A stretch of 64,000 bases of DNA from Ornithinimicrobium tianjinense (GCF_014636495.1 NZ_BMEM01000001.1:480195-544194); one strand, 5' to 3'; positions 26,203 to 35,449 are shown, counted from the stretch's first letter. Numbers and translations are program-made. Notes: generated from the sequence alone by a model not told the origin.

Positions 26203-27507
26203 CTACTGCCCGGTGCCGATCGAGTCGGCCTGGGACTGCGCGGCCTGCATGGCCTCCTGGCCGGACAGGCCCTCCTTGGCGACCTTCTCGATCTCGCCGT
26301 CGAAGGCCTCGGCGACCTGCTCCCAGCTGGGGAAGCTGGGCGGAGCCTGCGCCGTCTGCAGCGCGGTGCCGAACTTGGCGAGCTTGTCGTCGCTGGTCAG
26401 GGCCTCGTCCTCCCACGCCGACTGCACGGAGGGCAGGGCGCTCGTGAGGTCGTACCACGTCACCTGGGTCTCGGGCTGGGTCAGCCAGTCCACCAGCGCC
26501 CAAGCGGCGTCGCGCTGCTCGGTGTTGCTGAAGACGGCCAGGTTCGAGCCGCCGATGAACGAGCTGGACTCGGCGCCGTCCGCCGATGGCACGGGCGTCA
26601 CGTCGTACTTGTCGCCGAAGGCGTCGTCACCCTCGTTGGCGGCGAAGTCCTCGACGATGCTCATCATCCACGGGCCGGAGATGAACATCGGGACCGCGCC
26701 GCTGACGAAGTCAGCCTCGGTCTGACCCTCGGGCGGGTTGGGGTTGGCGATCTCTTCGGCGAAGAAGCTGCCGTAGTAGTCGACCGCGGCCACCATCTCC
26801 GGGGTGTCGAAGGTGTAGCCGTCCTCGGTGGCGATCTCGGCGCCGCGAGACCAGGCGAACGGCATCACGGTCTGCCAGGAGCCGGTCTGGCCCGGCTGGA
26901 GGCTGATGCCCCAGTCCGCGCCGCCCTTCTCCTTCATGGCGGCGGCCATCTCCTTGAAGCCGTCCTGGTCCTGCGGGACCTCCGTCTGCCCCGCCTCCTC
27001 GGCGATGTCGGTGCGGTAGTAGACCAGGCGCGTCTCGACATACCAGGGGACGCCGTAGGAGGTGCCGTCGACGACGGTCGTCTCCTGGGCACCCTCGAAG
27101 AACTTCGAGGTGTCGATCGAGCCGGGGGTCGGGTCGAGGGCGTCCATGCCGGCGAACTCACCCATCCAGGTGGTGCCGACCATCGCCACGTCGGGGGTGG
27201 TCCCCGCCGTGATGGAGTTGACGAACTTGTCGTGCGCGGAGTCCCACGGCACCGGCGTCACGTTGACCGTGATGTCCGGGTTCTCCTCCTCGAAGTCGGC
27301 GACCAGCTCCGGTAGCTTCTCGCCCTCGGCGCCCATCGCCCACACCTCGAGCTCGCCGCTGACGCCCTCTGTCGTCACCGCCTCACCGGTGGCGGGGGCG
27401 CCGTCGCCGTCGCCGTCCGTGGTCCCGTTGCCGTCGTCGCGACCGCACCCGGTGAGGGCGAGGGCGGTGCTGGCCGCGAAGGCGATGATCATCTGACTAC
27501 GTCGCAT
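26203..27507 (-). CDS. ABC sugar-binding lipoprotein (probable sophoro-oligosaccharide receptor)
   Basis: A 434-residue extracellular solute-binding protein of family 1. The signal peptide ends in the lipobox ALTGCGRDD (Cys about residue 20), followed by a Gly/Asp/Thr-rich linker. Typical stretches are LPELVADFEEENPDITVNVT, AGTTPDVAMVGTTWMGEFA, VPWYVETRLVYYRTDI, VPMFISGPWMMSIV and FIGGSNLAVFSN. The ATG at 27507 has AGAGAGGAA upstream. It leads the five-gene operon with its operator about 100 bases upstream. The ligand is inferred from the neighbouring phosphorylase and glycosidases; the protein alone would only say oligosaccharide. Confidence 0.9.
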   Translation of the reverse strand: MRRSQMIIAFAASTALALTGCGRDDGNGTTDGDGDGAPATGEAVTTEGVSGELEVWAMGAEGEKLPELVADFEEENPDITVNVTPVPWDSAHDKFVNSITAGTTPDVAMVGTTWMGEFAGMDALDPTPGSIDTSKFFEGAQETTVVDGTSYGVPWYVETRLVYYRTDIAEEAGQTEVPQDQDGFKEMAAAMKEKGGADWGISLQPGQTGSWQTVMPFAWSRGAEIATEDGYTFDTPEMVAAVDYYGSFFAEEIANPNPPEGQTEADFVSGAVPMFISGPWMMSIVEDFAANEGDDAFGDKYDVTPVPSADGAESSSFIGGSNLAVFSNTEQRDAAWALVDWLTQPETQVTWYDLTSALPSVQSAWEDEALTSDDKLAKFGTALQTAQAPPSFPSWEQVAEAFDGEIEKVAKEGLSGQEAMQAAQSQADSIGTGQ

Positions 27508-27606
27508 GGAGGTTCCTCTCTCTGGCCGGTGGCCGCGACGGCGAGACCGGGTGGTCTCGTCGAGGGTCGCCGTCGAGCCTCGACCGCCTCGTCCGCTGCT
27601 GCGGAC

Positions 27607-27618
27607 GTAAGCGCTTTC
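27607..27618. promoter_or_regulatory. LacI operator upstream of the sugar-binding protein gene
   Basis: GTAAGCGCTTTC, one mismatch from a perfect palindrome and 11 of 12 bases identical to the site at 28784-28795. It has the central CG typical of LacI/CcpA-family operators. It lies in the 185-base gap between the regulator stop and the binding-protein start. On the minus strand it falls between a TTGGTG and a weak TACGTC spaced 17 bases, so a bound repressor would cover the promoter. Confidence 0.7.
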
Positions 27619-27692
27619 ATGACAGACACCAACGTAGGCAGGTCGACGGGGTCGCGCAACCGGAAGGCGGAAGGTGGTTCGGTCGAGGTCGC

Positions 27693-28718
27693 TCAGGCCG
27701 CGTCGCAGCCGCACGAGCGGCGGATGACCACCGAGGTCGCGAGGCGGTGGTCCGGCGGCGCCGACCCGGGGTCGGCGAGGAGCTCGTGGATGCGGCTGGC
27801 GGCCGCCTGGCCCAGGTCACGCACCGGCTGGCGCACGGTGGTCAGCGCCGGCGTGACGTAGCGGGCGGCCATCTGGTCGTCCCAGCCGGTGACGGCGAGC
27901 CGTCCGGGGACCTCGATGCCGGCGCGGGGCAGCTCGCGCACCAGTGCCAGGGCGAGCTCGTCGTTGGCGCAGACCAGCCCGTCCGCGGACAGCACGCCCG
28001 TCGTGACCATGTCGGCCACCCGCAGCCCACCCTCCTCGCTGAGCTCGGCCGACACCGGAGGGGGCGCCTTGAGTCCGGCGTCCCGGTGCGCCTGGACGAA
28101 GCCCTCGTAGCGCCCCTGCGCGTCAGGCACCGTGTCGGTCGCGCCGACGAAGACCAGCCGGCGGAGCCCGTGGGTGCTGATCAGGTGCGTCGTCAGCTCT
28201 CGCGCGGAGTCGACGTTGTCGGTGGAGAAGCTCTCGACGCCGCTGCCCAGGTGCGCGACGGCGACGCCGACGACCGGGACCTTGCGCGCGACGTCGGCGA
28301 CGACACTGGCGGGGACGTGCACACCGCCCATGAGTGCGACCGCGTCCACGCGGCCGGCGAGCCGGCGCAGCGCCAGCTCTACCCCTGGCTTGTCGCGGGT
28401 GAGCAGCAGCACGACGCTCGCCCCGCGCTCGGCCGCGGCGGACTCGAAACCGGTCAGCAGCTCGGGGTAGTAGGGCCCGGTCAGCTCCGGCAGGACCAGG
28501 CCGTAGGCCTCCTGCTGGCGCGCGGCGAGGGACCGGGCCGCCCCGTGCGGCACGTAGTTGAGCACGTCGATGGCCTGCTGGACCTTCTCCCGCGTGCGGG
28601 GGGAGACCTTGTCCGGGGAGCTGAGCATCCGCGAGACGGTGGCGATCGACACGCCCGCGGCCTCGGCCACCTCGTAGATGGTGGCGCGGGTCCCTCCTGG
28701 GGGTGGGGCGGTGGTCAT
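27693..28718 (-). CDS. LacI-family transcriptional regulator
   Basis: A 341-residue regulator. The helix-turn-helix and hinge are at residues 11-65 (ATIYEVAEAAGVSIATVSRM, then AARSLAARQ). The effector domain is periplasmic-binding-protein-like, with YGLVLPELTGPYYPELLTGF and LAVTGWDDQMAARYVTPALT. The start ATG follows GCAGGAGGAC. It sits between the phosphorylase gene, transcribed away from it, and the transporter operon downstream on its own strand. Two near-identical palindromes at those promoters are its likely sites. It probably represses until a beta-1,2-glucan-derived oligosaccharide is present. Confidence 0.93.
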   Translation of the reverse strand: MTTAPPPGGTRATIYEVAEAAGVSIATVSRMLSSPDKVSPRTREKVQQAIDVLNYVPHGAARSLAARQQEAYGLVLPELTGPYYPELLTGFESAAAERGASVVLLLTRDKPGVELALRRLAGRVDAVALMGGVHVPASVVADVARKVPVVGVAVAHLGSGVESFSTDNVDSARELTTHLISTHGLRRLVFVGATDTVPDAQGRYEGFVQAHRDAGLKAPPPVSAELSEEGGLRVADMVTTGVLSADGLVCANDELALALVRELPRAGIEVPGRLAVTGWDDQMAARYVTPALTTVRQPVRDLGQAAASRIHELLADPGSAPPDHRLATSVVIRRSCGCDAA

Positions 28719-28783
28719 CGGCGGTGTCCTCCTGCGGTCGGAGTCAAGGATAACGATCAGCCTGTGCGTTGCGACCGGTGCAG

Positions 28784-28795
28784 GTAAGCGCTTAC
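28784..28795. promoter_or_regulatory. LacI operator upstream of the phosphorylase gene
   Basis: Perfect 12-base palindrome GTAAGCGCTTAC, nine bases before the phosphorylase ATG and about 65 bases before the divergent lacI start. Its place over the expected ribosome site and early transcript suggests a roadblock or start-site block. It matches the second site at 27607-27618. Confidence 0.75.
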
Positions 28796-28804
28796 GGTGC
28801 CACC

Positions 28805-31800
28805 ATGCCCCACCATGCCGTCAGTCTCGACGTGACCTCGACGGGGGCGCTGCGCTCCGCGCAGGCGCACGGACTCCACCTGCTGCTGCATCCTGCGTCG
28901 GAGCTGGAGGACGGCCTCGGCGGCCTGTGGCTGCGGGTCCGTGGCGACGAGGACGGAGAAGGCGACGTCTGGACGCCATACCCGCTGGTGGGGACCGGGT
29001 CGACGGGGACGGGCGTGCGGGCGGAGGGGGACGCCCGCACCCGCTCCGGAGCGCTGCCGGACCGAGCGCTCACCTGGTCCTGGCGACTCGCGCCGTTGGT
29101 CGGCGGCGCCGGCTGGACCTGGCAGGTGCTCGTGCGTAACACCGGTGACGCTCCGCTCGAGGTCGACCTGCTCCACGTCCAGGACTGCGCGCTGTCACCC
29201 GCGGCGGTGCTCGAGGCGAACCGCCTGTACCCGAGCCAGTACCTCGACCTGACGCCCGTCGACCTTGGTGCCCGTGGACCCGGGGTGGCGGTGCGCCAGA
29301 ACATGCCGGGGCCCACCGCGCCGTGGGCGCTCGTCGGGTGCCTGGGCCGGGCGGTCTCCTGGGCGACCGACGGGCTCCAGCTCAGGGGGCGCGGGCTGCC
29401 CGAGGGCGCCCCGTGGCCCGGCCTGCGCGGCGACCTCCCCGGTGTGCGGCTGCAGCACGAGCACGCCGCCGCCGCCCTCCAGAGCGAGCCGCGACTCCTC
29501 GGCCCGGGGGAGCAGTGGGCCAGCGGCTTCTTCACGGTCGTGCTGGAGGACCACCCGGGGGCGACCACCGACGCAGACGCCGCCGTCCTCGACGGGCTGG
29601 ACCTGGGCCTGCCGACCCCCGACCGCCCCGCGGTCGCCGAGGAGAGACCGACCGCCCGCAACCTCCTCGACACCTCCGCACCCCTGCTGCCGCGCGAGCT
29701 CACCGCCGAGGAGGTGGACGGGCTCGTGGGCGGCGGGCGCCACCACGTGGAGGTGCTCGACGGGCGGGAGGTCAGCTGGTTCACCGCGGGTGGGGGGCAC
29801 GTGGTCACGGCGGCGAAGCAGGCCGCTGTGCTCCGGCCGCACGGGCAGGTCCTCAGATCGCTGCGCCGGCTCCTGCCGGACGAGTCGGACGTGACCAGCA
29901 CGGTCTGGATGGACGGCACCTTCTGCTCCCACCTCACCCGGGGCCACGTCGCACTGGGGCGCGTCCTGTCCGCCCGCGAGGACCTGCTGGCGATCGCCCG
30001 CCTGCGGGGGTTGCGGATCGCCATCGACCTCGGCGAGGGCTGGCAGCTGCTCGGCACGCCGAGCCTGTGGCTCGACGAGGTCGACGAGGCGACCTGGTGG
30101 TACGCGCTGGCCGACCGCACCCTCCGCGTCACCGCCCACGCGCCCACGGCCGACGGTCGGTGCCGGGTCCAGGTCGACACGCTGGAGGGCGACCCCGTCC
30201 CGGCGCTCGTGGTCCTGCACCTGGACTGGTCAGGAGCCCCGGGGATGGTGGGGGACGTGGTGACCCGGGGGAGCGTGGTCGAGGTGACCGCGCCCAGCGG
30301 CGCCACGCTCGGGGCCCTCGGCGTCACCGTGGCCACGGATGTGGGCACTGGCGGGCGAGCCGCCGCGGTGGAGGTCTCCGACGACGGCGCGCTCTTCTCC
30401 GACGGCGCGAGCCGGGGTGAGCCGGTCCTCACCCTGCGGGTGCACCCCTCCCCGTCGTGGTCCCTGGAGCTGCAGGCCCGTGCACGGGCGGGGACGGCAC
30501 CGCAGACCGGACCGACCGAAGAGAGCACCACGGACCTGTGGGCCGGCGTCCACGACGTCGTCAGCCTCGCCGCGGAGGCCCCCGGCCGGCGGAGGGACGC
30601 GCTCGAGCGGCTGGGCAGGGTCACCGGCTGGTACGCCCACGATGCCGTCATCCACTACCTCTCGCCCAGGGGGCTCGAGCAGCACACCGGCGGGAAGTGG
30701 GGCACGCGGGACGTCTGCCAGGGTCCGGTCGGGCTGCTGCGGTCGTGGGCCCGGCACGACGAGTGGCGCGCCCTCCTGCTGCTGATCCTGCGGGGGCAGC
30801 AGGACCGGGGCGACTGGCCCCAGGCCTTCGACTTCCTCGCATCGCACCGTGTCGACGCCGTCGAGGACGCGCACGGTGACGTCGTCTACTGGCCGTTGCT
30901 CGCCGTGGGCCAGTACCTCCACGCGACAGGGGACCTGTCCGTGCTGGACGAGGAGGTGGGCTTCACCGGCGACGGCTCGCCCGGAGGGACCGCGTCGGTC
31001 GACGAGCACCTGCGCCGCGCGCTCGACGTCGTCGATAGCACCTTCCTTCAGGGCACCTCGCTGCCGGCCTACGGCCACGGCGACTGGAACGACTCCCTCC
31101 AGCCGGCCGACCCGGACCTGGCGCGTCGCATGGTGTCCACCTGGACCGCGGTGCTCCAGGTGGAGGCGCTGTCCCGGCTCGCCGAGGGGCTGGGCACGGC
31201 ATACCCGGACCTGGCCGACCGTGCCCGGGGCCTGGCGGCGGGCGCCGCGCGGGACGTCGAGCTGCACCTGATGGTCGACGGGGTGCTCGCCGGCTACGGC
31301 GTGGCCGGCACCGAGGGGAAGCTGGAGCCGATGATCCACCCGCGGGACTCGCGGACGGGCCTGACCTACTCGCTGCTCCCGATGATCCACGCGATCGCCG
31401 GCGACCTGCTGTCGCCGGAGGCCGCGCGCGCCCACCTGGACGTCATCGAGCGGCACCTGCTCGGTCCGGACGGGGCGCGCCTCTTCGACCGGCCGGTCGC
31501 CTACCGCGGCGGACCGACCGAGGTCTTCCAGCGCGCGGAGGCGAGCAGCTTCTTCGGTCGCGAGGTCGGGATCATGTACATGCACGCCCACCTTCGGTAT
31601 GCCGAGGCGCTCGCCCGGGTGGGCGACGGTGCAGGGGTCCTCGACGCGCTCGCGCGCGCCGTGCCGGTGGGCCTGCAGGACCTCGTGCCGAGCGCCGCCC
31701 CGCGTCAGGCCAACACCTACTCCTCCTCCTCCGACGCCGCCTTCCCGGACCGGTATGCCGCCTCCGACCGTTACGCGGAGGCGTTGGCGGGAGAGGTGCC

Positions 31801-32152
31801 GCTCGAGGCCGGCTGGCGCGTCTACTCCTCCGGGCCCGGCCTGTTCCTGGAGATCCTGACCCAGCGGATGCTGGGGCTGCGCCACGCCGGGCACGAGCTG
31901 GAGATCGACCCGGTGGTGGACCCGTCTCTGGGCACCGTGAGGGCGTCGGTGCCGCTGGCCGGCGGTCGCGTGGTCGAGCTGGAGATCGTGTGCGGGACGG
32001 CGGGGCACGGGGTCGCCGAGGTGAGCGTGGACGGCAGGACCATGGAGGTGCGCGCCCTGGACAACCCCTATCGCGCGGCCGGCGTCGCCGTGCGGGTCGA
32101 CGATCTCGGGGCGGGGTCAGGCCCCGTCCGGCTTCGGGTCGTCACGAGGTAG
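28805..32152 (+). CDS. GH94 1,2-beta-oligoglucan phosphorylase (SOGP-like)
   Basis: A 1,115-residue cytoplasmic phosphorylase that should cleave beta-1,2-glucooligosaccharides with phosphate to glucose 1-phosphate. The N-terminal beta-sandwich contains LEANRLYPSQYLDLTPVDLG. The catalytic (alpha/alpha)6 domain has KWGTRDVCQGPVGLLRSWAR, the proposed acid aspartate in YGHGDWNDSLQPADP, and GLTYSLLPMIHAIAGDLL. The C-terminal ARQANTYSSSSDAAFPDRY and YSSGPGLFLEILTQR are typical of this long group. Length is near that of the Listeria enzyme, about 1,100 residues. The ATG at 28805 lacks a clear ribosome site; the operator lies just upstream. A cellobiose or other disaccharide phosphorylase is less likely at this size. 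Confidence 0.85.
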   Translation: MPHHAVSLDVTSTGALRSAQAHGLHLLLHPASELEDGLGGLWLRVRGDEDGEGDVWTPYPLVGTGSTGTGVRAEGDARTRSGALPDRALTWSWRLAPLVGGAGWTWQVLVRNTGDAPLEVDLLHVQDCALSPAAVLEANRLYPSQYLDLTPVDLGARGPGVAVRQNMPGPTAPWALVGCLGRAVSWATDGLQLRGRGLPEGAPWPGLRGDLPGVRLQHEHAAAALQSEPRLLGPGEQWASGFFTVVLEDHPGATTDADAAVLDGLDLGLPTPDRPAVAEERPTARNLLDTSAPLLPRELTAEEVDGLVGGGRHHVEVLDGREVSWFTAGGGHVVTAAKQAAVLRPHGQVLRSLRRLLPDESDVTSTVWMDGTFCSHLTRGHVALGRVLSAREDLLAIARLRGLRIAIDLGEGWQLLGTPSLWLDEVDEATWWYALADRTLRVTAHAPTADGRCRVQVDTLEGDPVPALVVLHLDWSGAPGMVGDVVTRGSVVEVTAPSGATLGALGVTVATDVGTGGRAAAVEVSDDGALFSDGASRGEPVLTLRVHPSPSWSLELQARARAGTAPQTGPTEESTTDLWAGVHDVVSLAAEAPGRRRDALERLGRVTGWYAHDAVIHYLSPRGLEQHTGGKWGTRDVCQGPVGLLRSWARHDEWRALLLLILRGQQDRGDWPQAFDFLASHRVDAVEDAHGDVVYWPLLAVGQYLHATGDLSVLDEEVGFTGDGSPGGTASVDEHLRRALDVVDSTFLQGTSLPAYGHGDWNDSLQPADPDLARRMVSTWTAVLQVEALSRLAEGLGTAYPDLADRARGLAAGAARDVELHLMVDGVLAGYGVAGTEGKLEPMIHPRDSRTGLTYSLLPMIHAIAGDLLSPEAARAHLDVIERHLLGPDGARLFDRPVAYRGGPTEVFQRAEASSFFGREVGIMYMHAHLRYAEALARVGDGAGVLDALARAVPVGLQDLVPSAAPRQANTYSSSSDAAFPDRYAASDRYAEALAGEVPLEAGWRVYSSGPGLFLEILTQRMLGLRHAGHELEIDPVVDPSLGTVRASVPLAGGRVVELEIVCGTAGHGVAEVSVDGRTMEVRALDNPYRAAGVAVRVDDLGAGSGPVRLRVVTR

Positions 32153-32207
32153 CGTGCGCTGGCGTGGGTGCCGACGTGGGTGACGAGGCGGTGCGGAGGC
32201 GGCCGCG

Positions 32208-32864
32208 GTGAACCCGTCGTTCGTCCTCCGCCGCTGGGTCCTGCTGGTCGCTGCCGGGGAGTTCGCCGGCTTCATGGCGCCGGCCCTGGCCGGCAGTCTC
32301 GCTTATGCCGCCGGCGTCGCGGGCTGGTGGTTCTACCTCACGATGGTCGCCGCAGGCGCGGTGGAGGGACTGGTGCTCGGCGCGGCCCAGGGCACGGCCC
32401 TTCGACGTGCGGCGGTGCCGGCCTCCCGCGCCCGCTGGACCGCCCTGACCAGCGTGGCCGCCGCCTGCGCGTGGTCGCTCGGCATGCTTCCCTCGACGCT
32501 CCAGGGTGTCGACTGGCGCTCGCCGGCCGTGCTCGTCGCCGTCGTGGTCGGGGCGGTCGTGCTGCTGTGCTCGATCCCCTCGGCCCAGTGGCTGGAGCTG
32601 CGGCGGGTGAGCCGCAGGGCAACGTTGTGGCTGCCGATCAACGTCGTGGCGTGGGGTGTGGGCCTGCTCTGGACCTTCGCCCCGTCTCCGTTCGTCGACG
32701 AGGGCACCAGCCCCTGGGTGCTCGTCGGTGTGTTCGCGGTGGCCGGGCTGTTGATGGCGGTGACGATGGCGGTGCTGACGGGCCTCGGCCTCCGGCGCTA
32801 CGTGCTGCGGGCGAGCCGCACGGTCGAGGCGCCCTCAGCGGCCACCCGGCCCGATTGCGTCTGA
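32208..32864 (+). CDS. Multi-pass membrane protein of unknown function
   Basis: A 218-residue protein with about six hydrophobic segments, for example FVLRRWVLLVAAGEFAGFMA, TMVAAGAVEGLVLGAAQG, VLVAVVVGAVVLLCSIPSAQ and VGVFAVAGLLMAVTMAVLTG. I do not recognise the family. The GTG at 32208 follows GGAGG at about 11 bases. It lies 55 bases after the phosphorylase on the same strand and may be read through from it, but its content gives no link to sugar metabolism. It is convergent with the MFS gene. Confidence 0.65.
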   Translation: MNPSFVLRRWVLLVAAGEFAGFMAPALAGSLAYAAGVAGWWFYLTMVAAGAVEGLVLGAAQGTALRRAAVPASRARWTALTSVAAACAWSLGMLPSTLQGVDWRSPAVLVAVVVGAVVLLCSIPSAQWLELRRVSRRATLWLPINVVAWGVGLLWTFAPSPFVDEGTSPWVLVGVFAVAGLLMAVTMAVLTGLGLRRYVLRASRTVEAPSAATRPDCV

Positions 32865-32914
32865 GGTGGCGCGCTGATGTTGTCGGCGATCGACCGCGTG
32901 CGGGTCGCCAGGCC

Positions 32915-34162
32915 CTACGGTGCCAGGATTCCCGCACGACGTCGGGTCGTCCGGTTGGCATGCATCGAGTACCTGGGCACCCACCGAGCGAGCGCGCCGG
33001 CAGCGGCGCCCCCGAGCGCTCCGGTGATCCAGATGCCCACGGCGAGGGAGCCGAGGGCGGTTGCCGCGGCGATGACGAGCGGCCCGGCCGCGTCACCGGT
33101 GTCCTGGAAGAGGCGCCACACGCCGAGGAAGGCGGAACGGCTGTCTGTCGGCGCGACGTCCGCGCCGATCGTCATGATGATCCCGGCTCCGAGGCCGTTC
33201 CCGAACCCGAGGAGCGCCGCCGCGCCCGCCAGCCCGGTGACCGATCCGGTGAACGGCACGATCGCCATGGCCAGGCCCATGAGGAGCATCGAGGGGACGG
33301 CGATCCAGAGCCGGCCGTACCGGTCCATGACCTTGCCCGCTGGATAGAAGAGCACCATGTCCAGCGCTCCCGACAGGCCGAAGACGAGCGAGATGATCTC
33401 AGGGTCCAGCCCCAGGTACTCGCCCCACAACGGGATGACCGTCTGCCGGGCGCCCCGGACCGCGCCGACGACCAGAGTCGCCAGCCCCAGCGTGAGGAAG
33501 AGACGGCGCTGCTCGCGGGCGACATGGAGGACTGACTTTCCCGCTCCCGTGGGGCCGGGCTTCGTGGCCGAGTCCCGCACGGCCACCAGGACGACGAGCG
33601 TGAGCAGGACGAAACCTGCGCCCAGCCAGAAGGCGGGCCGCAGCGAGGTGGTGACGATGACCAGCGCGCCCATCAGCGGACCGAGGAAGTAGCCCAGCCG
33701 CAGCATCCCGCCCAGGGTCGACAGGACGCGCGCGCGGTTTTCCGGCGGAGTGATCTCGGTGAGGTAGGCGTGTCGCGCCAGCTGGAAGACGGCCGTCGAG
33801 GCGCCGAGGGCGAAGATGCTCAGCTGCAGGACCCACAGGGTCGGGGCTGATGCCGCGCCAGCGTAGGCCGCCAACCCGAGGCCGGTGGCCAGGATCATCG
33901 TCCTGCGGTCCCCCAGACGCGCCGCGAGGGCGCCGGCCGGCACGTCCGCCACGATCTTGCCGATCGGCAGCAGAGCTGTGACGAACCCCGCCATCGCCAG
34001 GTCGGCCCCGAGGCGGGTGGCGACCGTCGGGATCAGGGGCAGGGCGATCCCGATGGCGATGCCGAACAGCAGAGCCGGGACGAACACTCCGAGCACGACC
34101 TCCCGCACCGGGAAGAGCGGCGCGGGCGCTGCTGCCGGAGCGGTCCCTTTGACACGCGCCAT
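32915..34162 (-). CDS. MFS transporter
   Basis: A 415-residue major facilitator with 12 predicted membrane segments. The loop between segments 2 and 3 reads PAGALAARLGDRRTMILATG, and its repeat in the second half reads PAGKVMDRYGRLWIAVPS. No binding residues identify the substrate; such proteins are usually drug or small-metabolite exporters. The ATG follows AAGGAG. It is divergent from an IclR-type regulator across 54 bases holding an inverted repeat, so it is probably that regulator's target. Confidence 0.85.
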   Translation of the reverse strand: MARVKGTAPAAAPAPLFPVREVVLGVFVPALLFGIAIGIALPLIPTVATRLGADLAMAGFVTALLPIGKIVADVPAGALAARLGDRRTMILATGLGLAAYAGAASAPTLWVLQLSIFALGASTAVFQLARHAYLTEITPPENRARVLSTLGGMLRLGYFLGPLMGALVIVTTSLRPAFWLGAGFVLLTLVVLVAVRDSATKPGPTGAGKSVLHVAREQRRLFLTLGLATLVVGAVRGARQTVIPLWGEYLGLDPEIISLVFGLSGALDMVLFYPAGKVMDRYGRLWIAVPSMLLMGLAMAIVPFTGSVTGLAGAAALLGFGNGLGAGIIMTIGADVAPTDSRSAFLGVWRLFQDTGDAAGPLVIAAATALGSLAVGIWITGALGGAAAGALARWVPRYSMHANRTTRRRAGILAP

Positions 34163-34176
34163 CCAGGCTCCTTAGA

Positions 34177-34204
34177 TTGTGCTTGTGTTCACATCGTGCA
34201 CAAG
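34177..34204. promoter_or_regulatory. Putative IclR-type operator between MFS and regulator genes
   Basis: Overlapping inverted repeats: CTTGTG (34182-34187) with CACAAG (34199-34204), and TTGTGC (34177-34182) with GCACAA (34198-34203). They occupy the short gap between the two divergent starts, so binding could control both genes. Symmetry only; no experimental basis. Confidence 0.5.
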
Positions 34205-34216
34205 CGAGTGCGGCCA

Positions 34217-34984
34217 ATGAACGAGAGGGTAGCGGGGCAGCAGTCTGTCGCGCGAGCGGTCGAGGTGCTGTTCGCCTTCACCGCCGACCAGCCCTCCCTG
34301 CGGGCTGCGGAGGTCGCTTCCCGCCTGGGCCTGAACCGCACCACCGCCTGGCGCTACCTGCAGACGCTCGCGGCCACCGGTCTCGTCCGAGAGCTCGGCG
34401 AAGGACGCTTCGCCCTCGGTTCACGGACGGTTGGGCTGGCGGAGGCTTACACCGCCCAGTGGGGGGACCTGTCGGCCGCGGCTGGCGCGGCCCTGGTGCG
34501 GTTGCGCGACGCGGTCGGCGAGACGTCCGCGTTGCACCTCCGCCAGGGGTGGTCGCGGATCGTCGTGCGTCAGGTCGAGTCGCGTCACGAGCTGCACCGC
34601 ACCTACCGCGATCTCGGTGTGCCCCTGCCTCTCCTGCACGGGGCGCCCTCGCTGGCCATCCTGGCTGCTCTCCCGCTGTCCGAGCAGAGGGCCTACCTCG
34701 ACGGGGAGCTGCGGCCTAGCGCCGATCGGTCCTCGCTCGAGGCTGAGCTGGCCCGCATCCGGGAGCGCGGGTGGGCGGTGTCCCAGGAGTCACGCGTCCC
34801 CGGTGTCGCCTCGGTGGCCGCCGCGCTGACGGACAGGTCCAGGACGGTTCTCGGCTCGGTGAACATCACCGGCCCCCAGGAGCGCGTGGCGCTCATGGAT
34901 CTCGACGAGGTCGGCCGCGAGGTGGTCGCCGCGGCCGGCTGGATCGAGGCCAACGTGCTGGGCGTCGCCGACCTCCCCACGTGA
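34217..34984 (+). CDS. IclR-family transcriptional regulator
   Basis: A 255-residue regulator. The N-terminal winged helix reads SVARAVEVLFAF ... AAEVASRLGLNRTTAWRYLQ. The C-terminal effector domain includes HLRQGWSRIVVRQVESRHEL, DLGVPLPLLHGAPSLAILAA and RERGWAVSQESRVPGVASVA. I chose the ATG at 34217; the in-frame GTG at 34196 would lie inside the palindrome. It is divergent from the MFS gene, its likely target. Effector unknown, probably a small organic acid or aromatic compound. Confidence 0.87.
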   Translation: MNERVAGQQSVARAVEVLFAFTADQPSLRAAEVASRLGLNRTTAWRYLQTLAATGLVRELGEGRFALGSRTVGLAEAYTAQWGDLSAAAGAALVRLRDAVGETSALHLRQGWSRIVVRQVESRHELHRTYRDLGVPLPLLHGAPSLAILAALPLSEQRAYLDGELRPSADRSSLEAELARIRERGWAVSQESRVPGVASVAAALTDRSRTVLGSVNITGPQERVALMDLDEVGREVVAAAGWIEANVLGVADLPT

Positions 34985-35050
34985 CCGCTGCGAGCGACGC
35001 CCAGAAACAACCCCAACACCCCACCCCGCACACACCATCAGGAGAGTCGC

Positions 35051-35449
35051 ATGGCAGTCGTCGTCGGATTCATCCCCACCCCCGAGGGCACGGCCGCCCT
35101 GGCGGAGGCCACCAGGGAAGCGAGGCGCCGGGGCGCGAAGGTGGTCCTCGTCGCCAGCTACGACCCCGCTCAGGCCAAGGAGGCCGGCGCCCGGAAGCGC
35201 TTCCGTGACGCGCTCGACCGCGCGGCGGAGCAGCTGGCCGCCGAGGGGCTCGAGCACGAGGTGCGCACGATGGAGCGTGGCCGGCTCCCGAGCGAGGACG
35301 TCCTTGAGGTCGCCGAGGAGATCGGGGCCGAGGTCATCGTCATCGGGCTGCGCCGACGCTCTGCCGTTGGCAAGTTTCTGCTCGGCTCGCACGCGCAGCA
35401 GATCCTCATGGACGCGCCCTGCCCGGTGCTGTCGGTGAAGGCCGGCTGA
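35051..35449 (+). CDS. Universal stress protein (UspA family)
   Basis: A 132-residue single-domain universal stress protein. The N-terminal strand AVVVGFIPTPEGTAALAEAT and the C-terminal VIGLRRRSAVGKFLLGSHAQ carry the G-x2-G-x9-G-S type nucleotide loop, so it is of the ATP-binding class. It ends with CPVLSVKAG. The start follows GGAGAGTCGC. It stands alone between two IclR regulators, 23 bases from the convergent one, with no sign of joint function. Confidence 0.88.
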   Translation: MAVVVGFIPTPEGTAALAEATREARRRGAKVVLVASYDPAQAKEAGARKRFRDALDRAAEQLAAEGLEHEVRTMERGRLPSEDVLEVAEEIGAEVIVIGLRRRSAVGKFLLGSHAQQILMDAPCPVLSVKAG

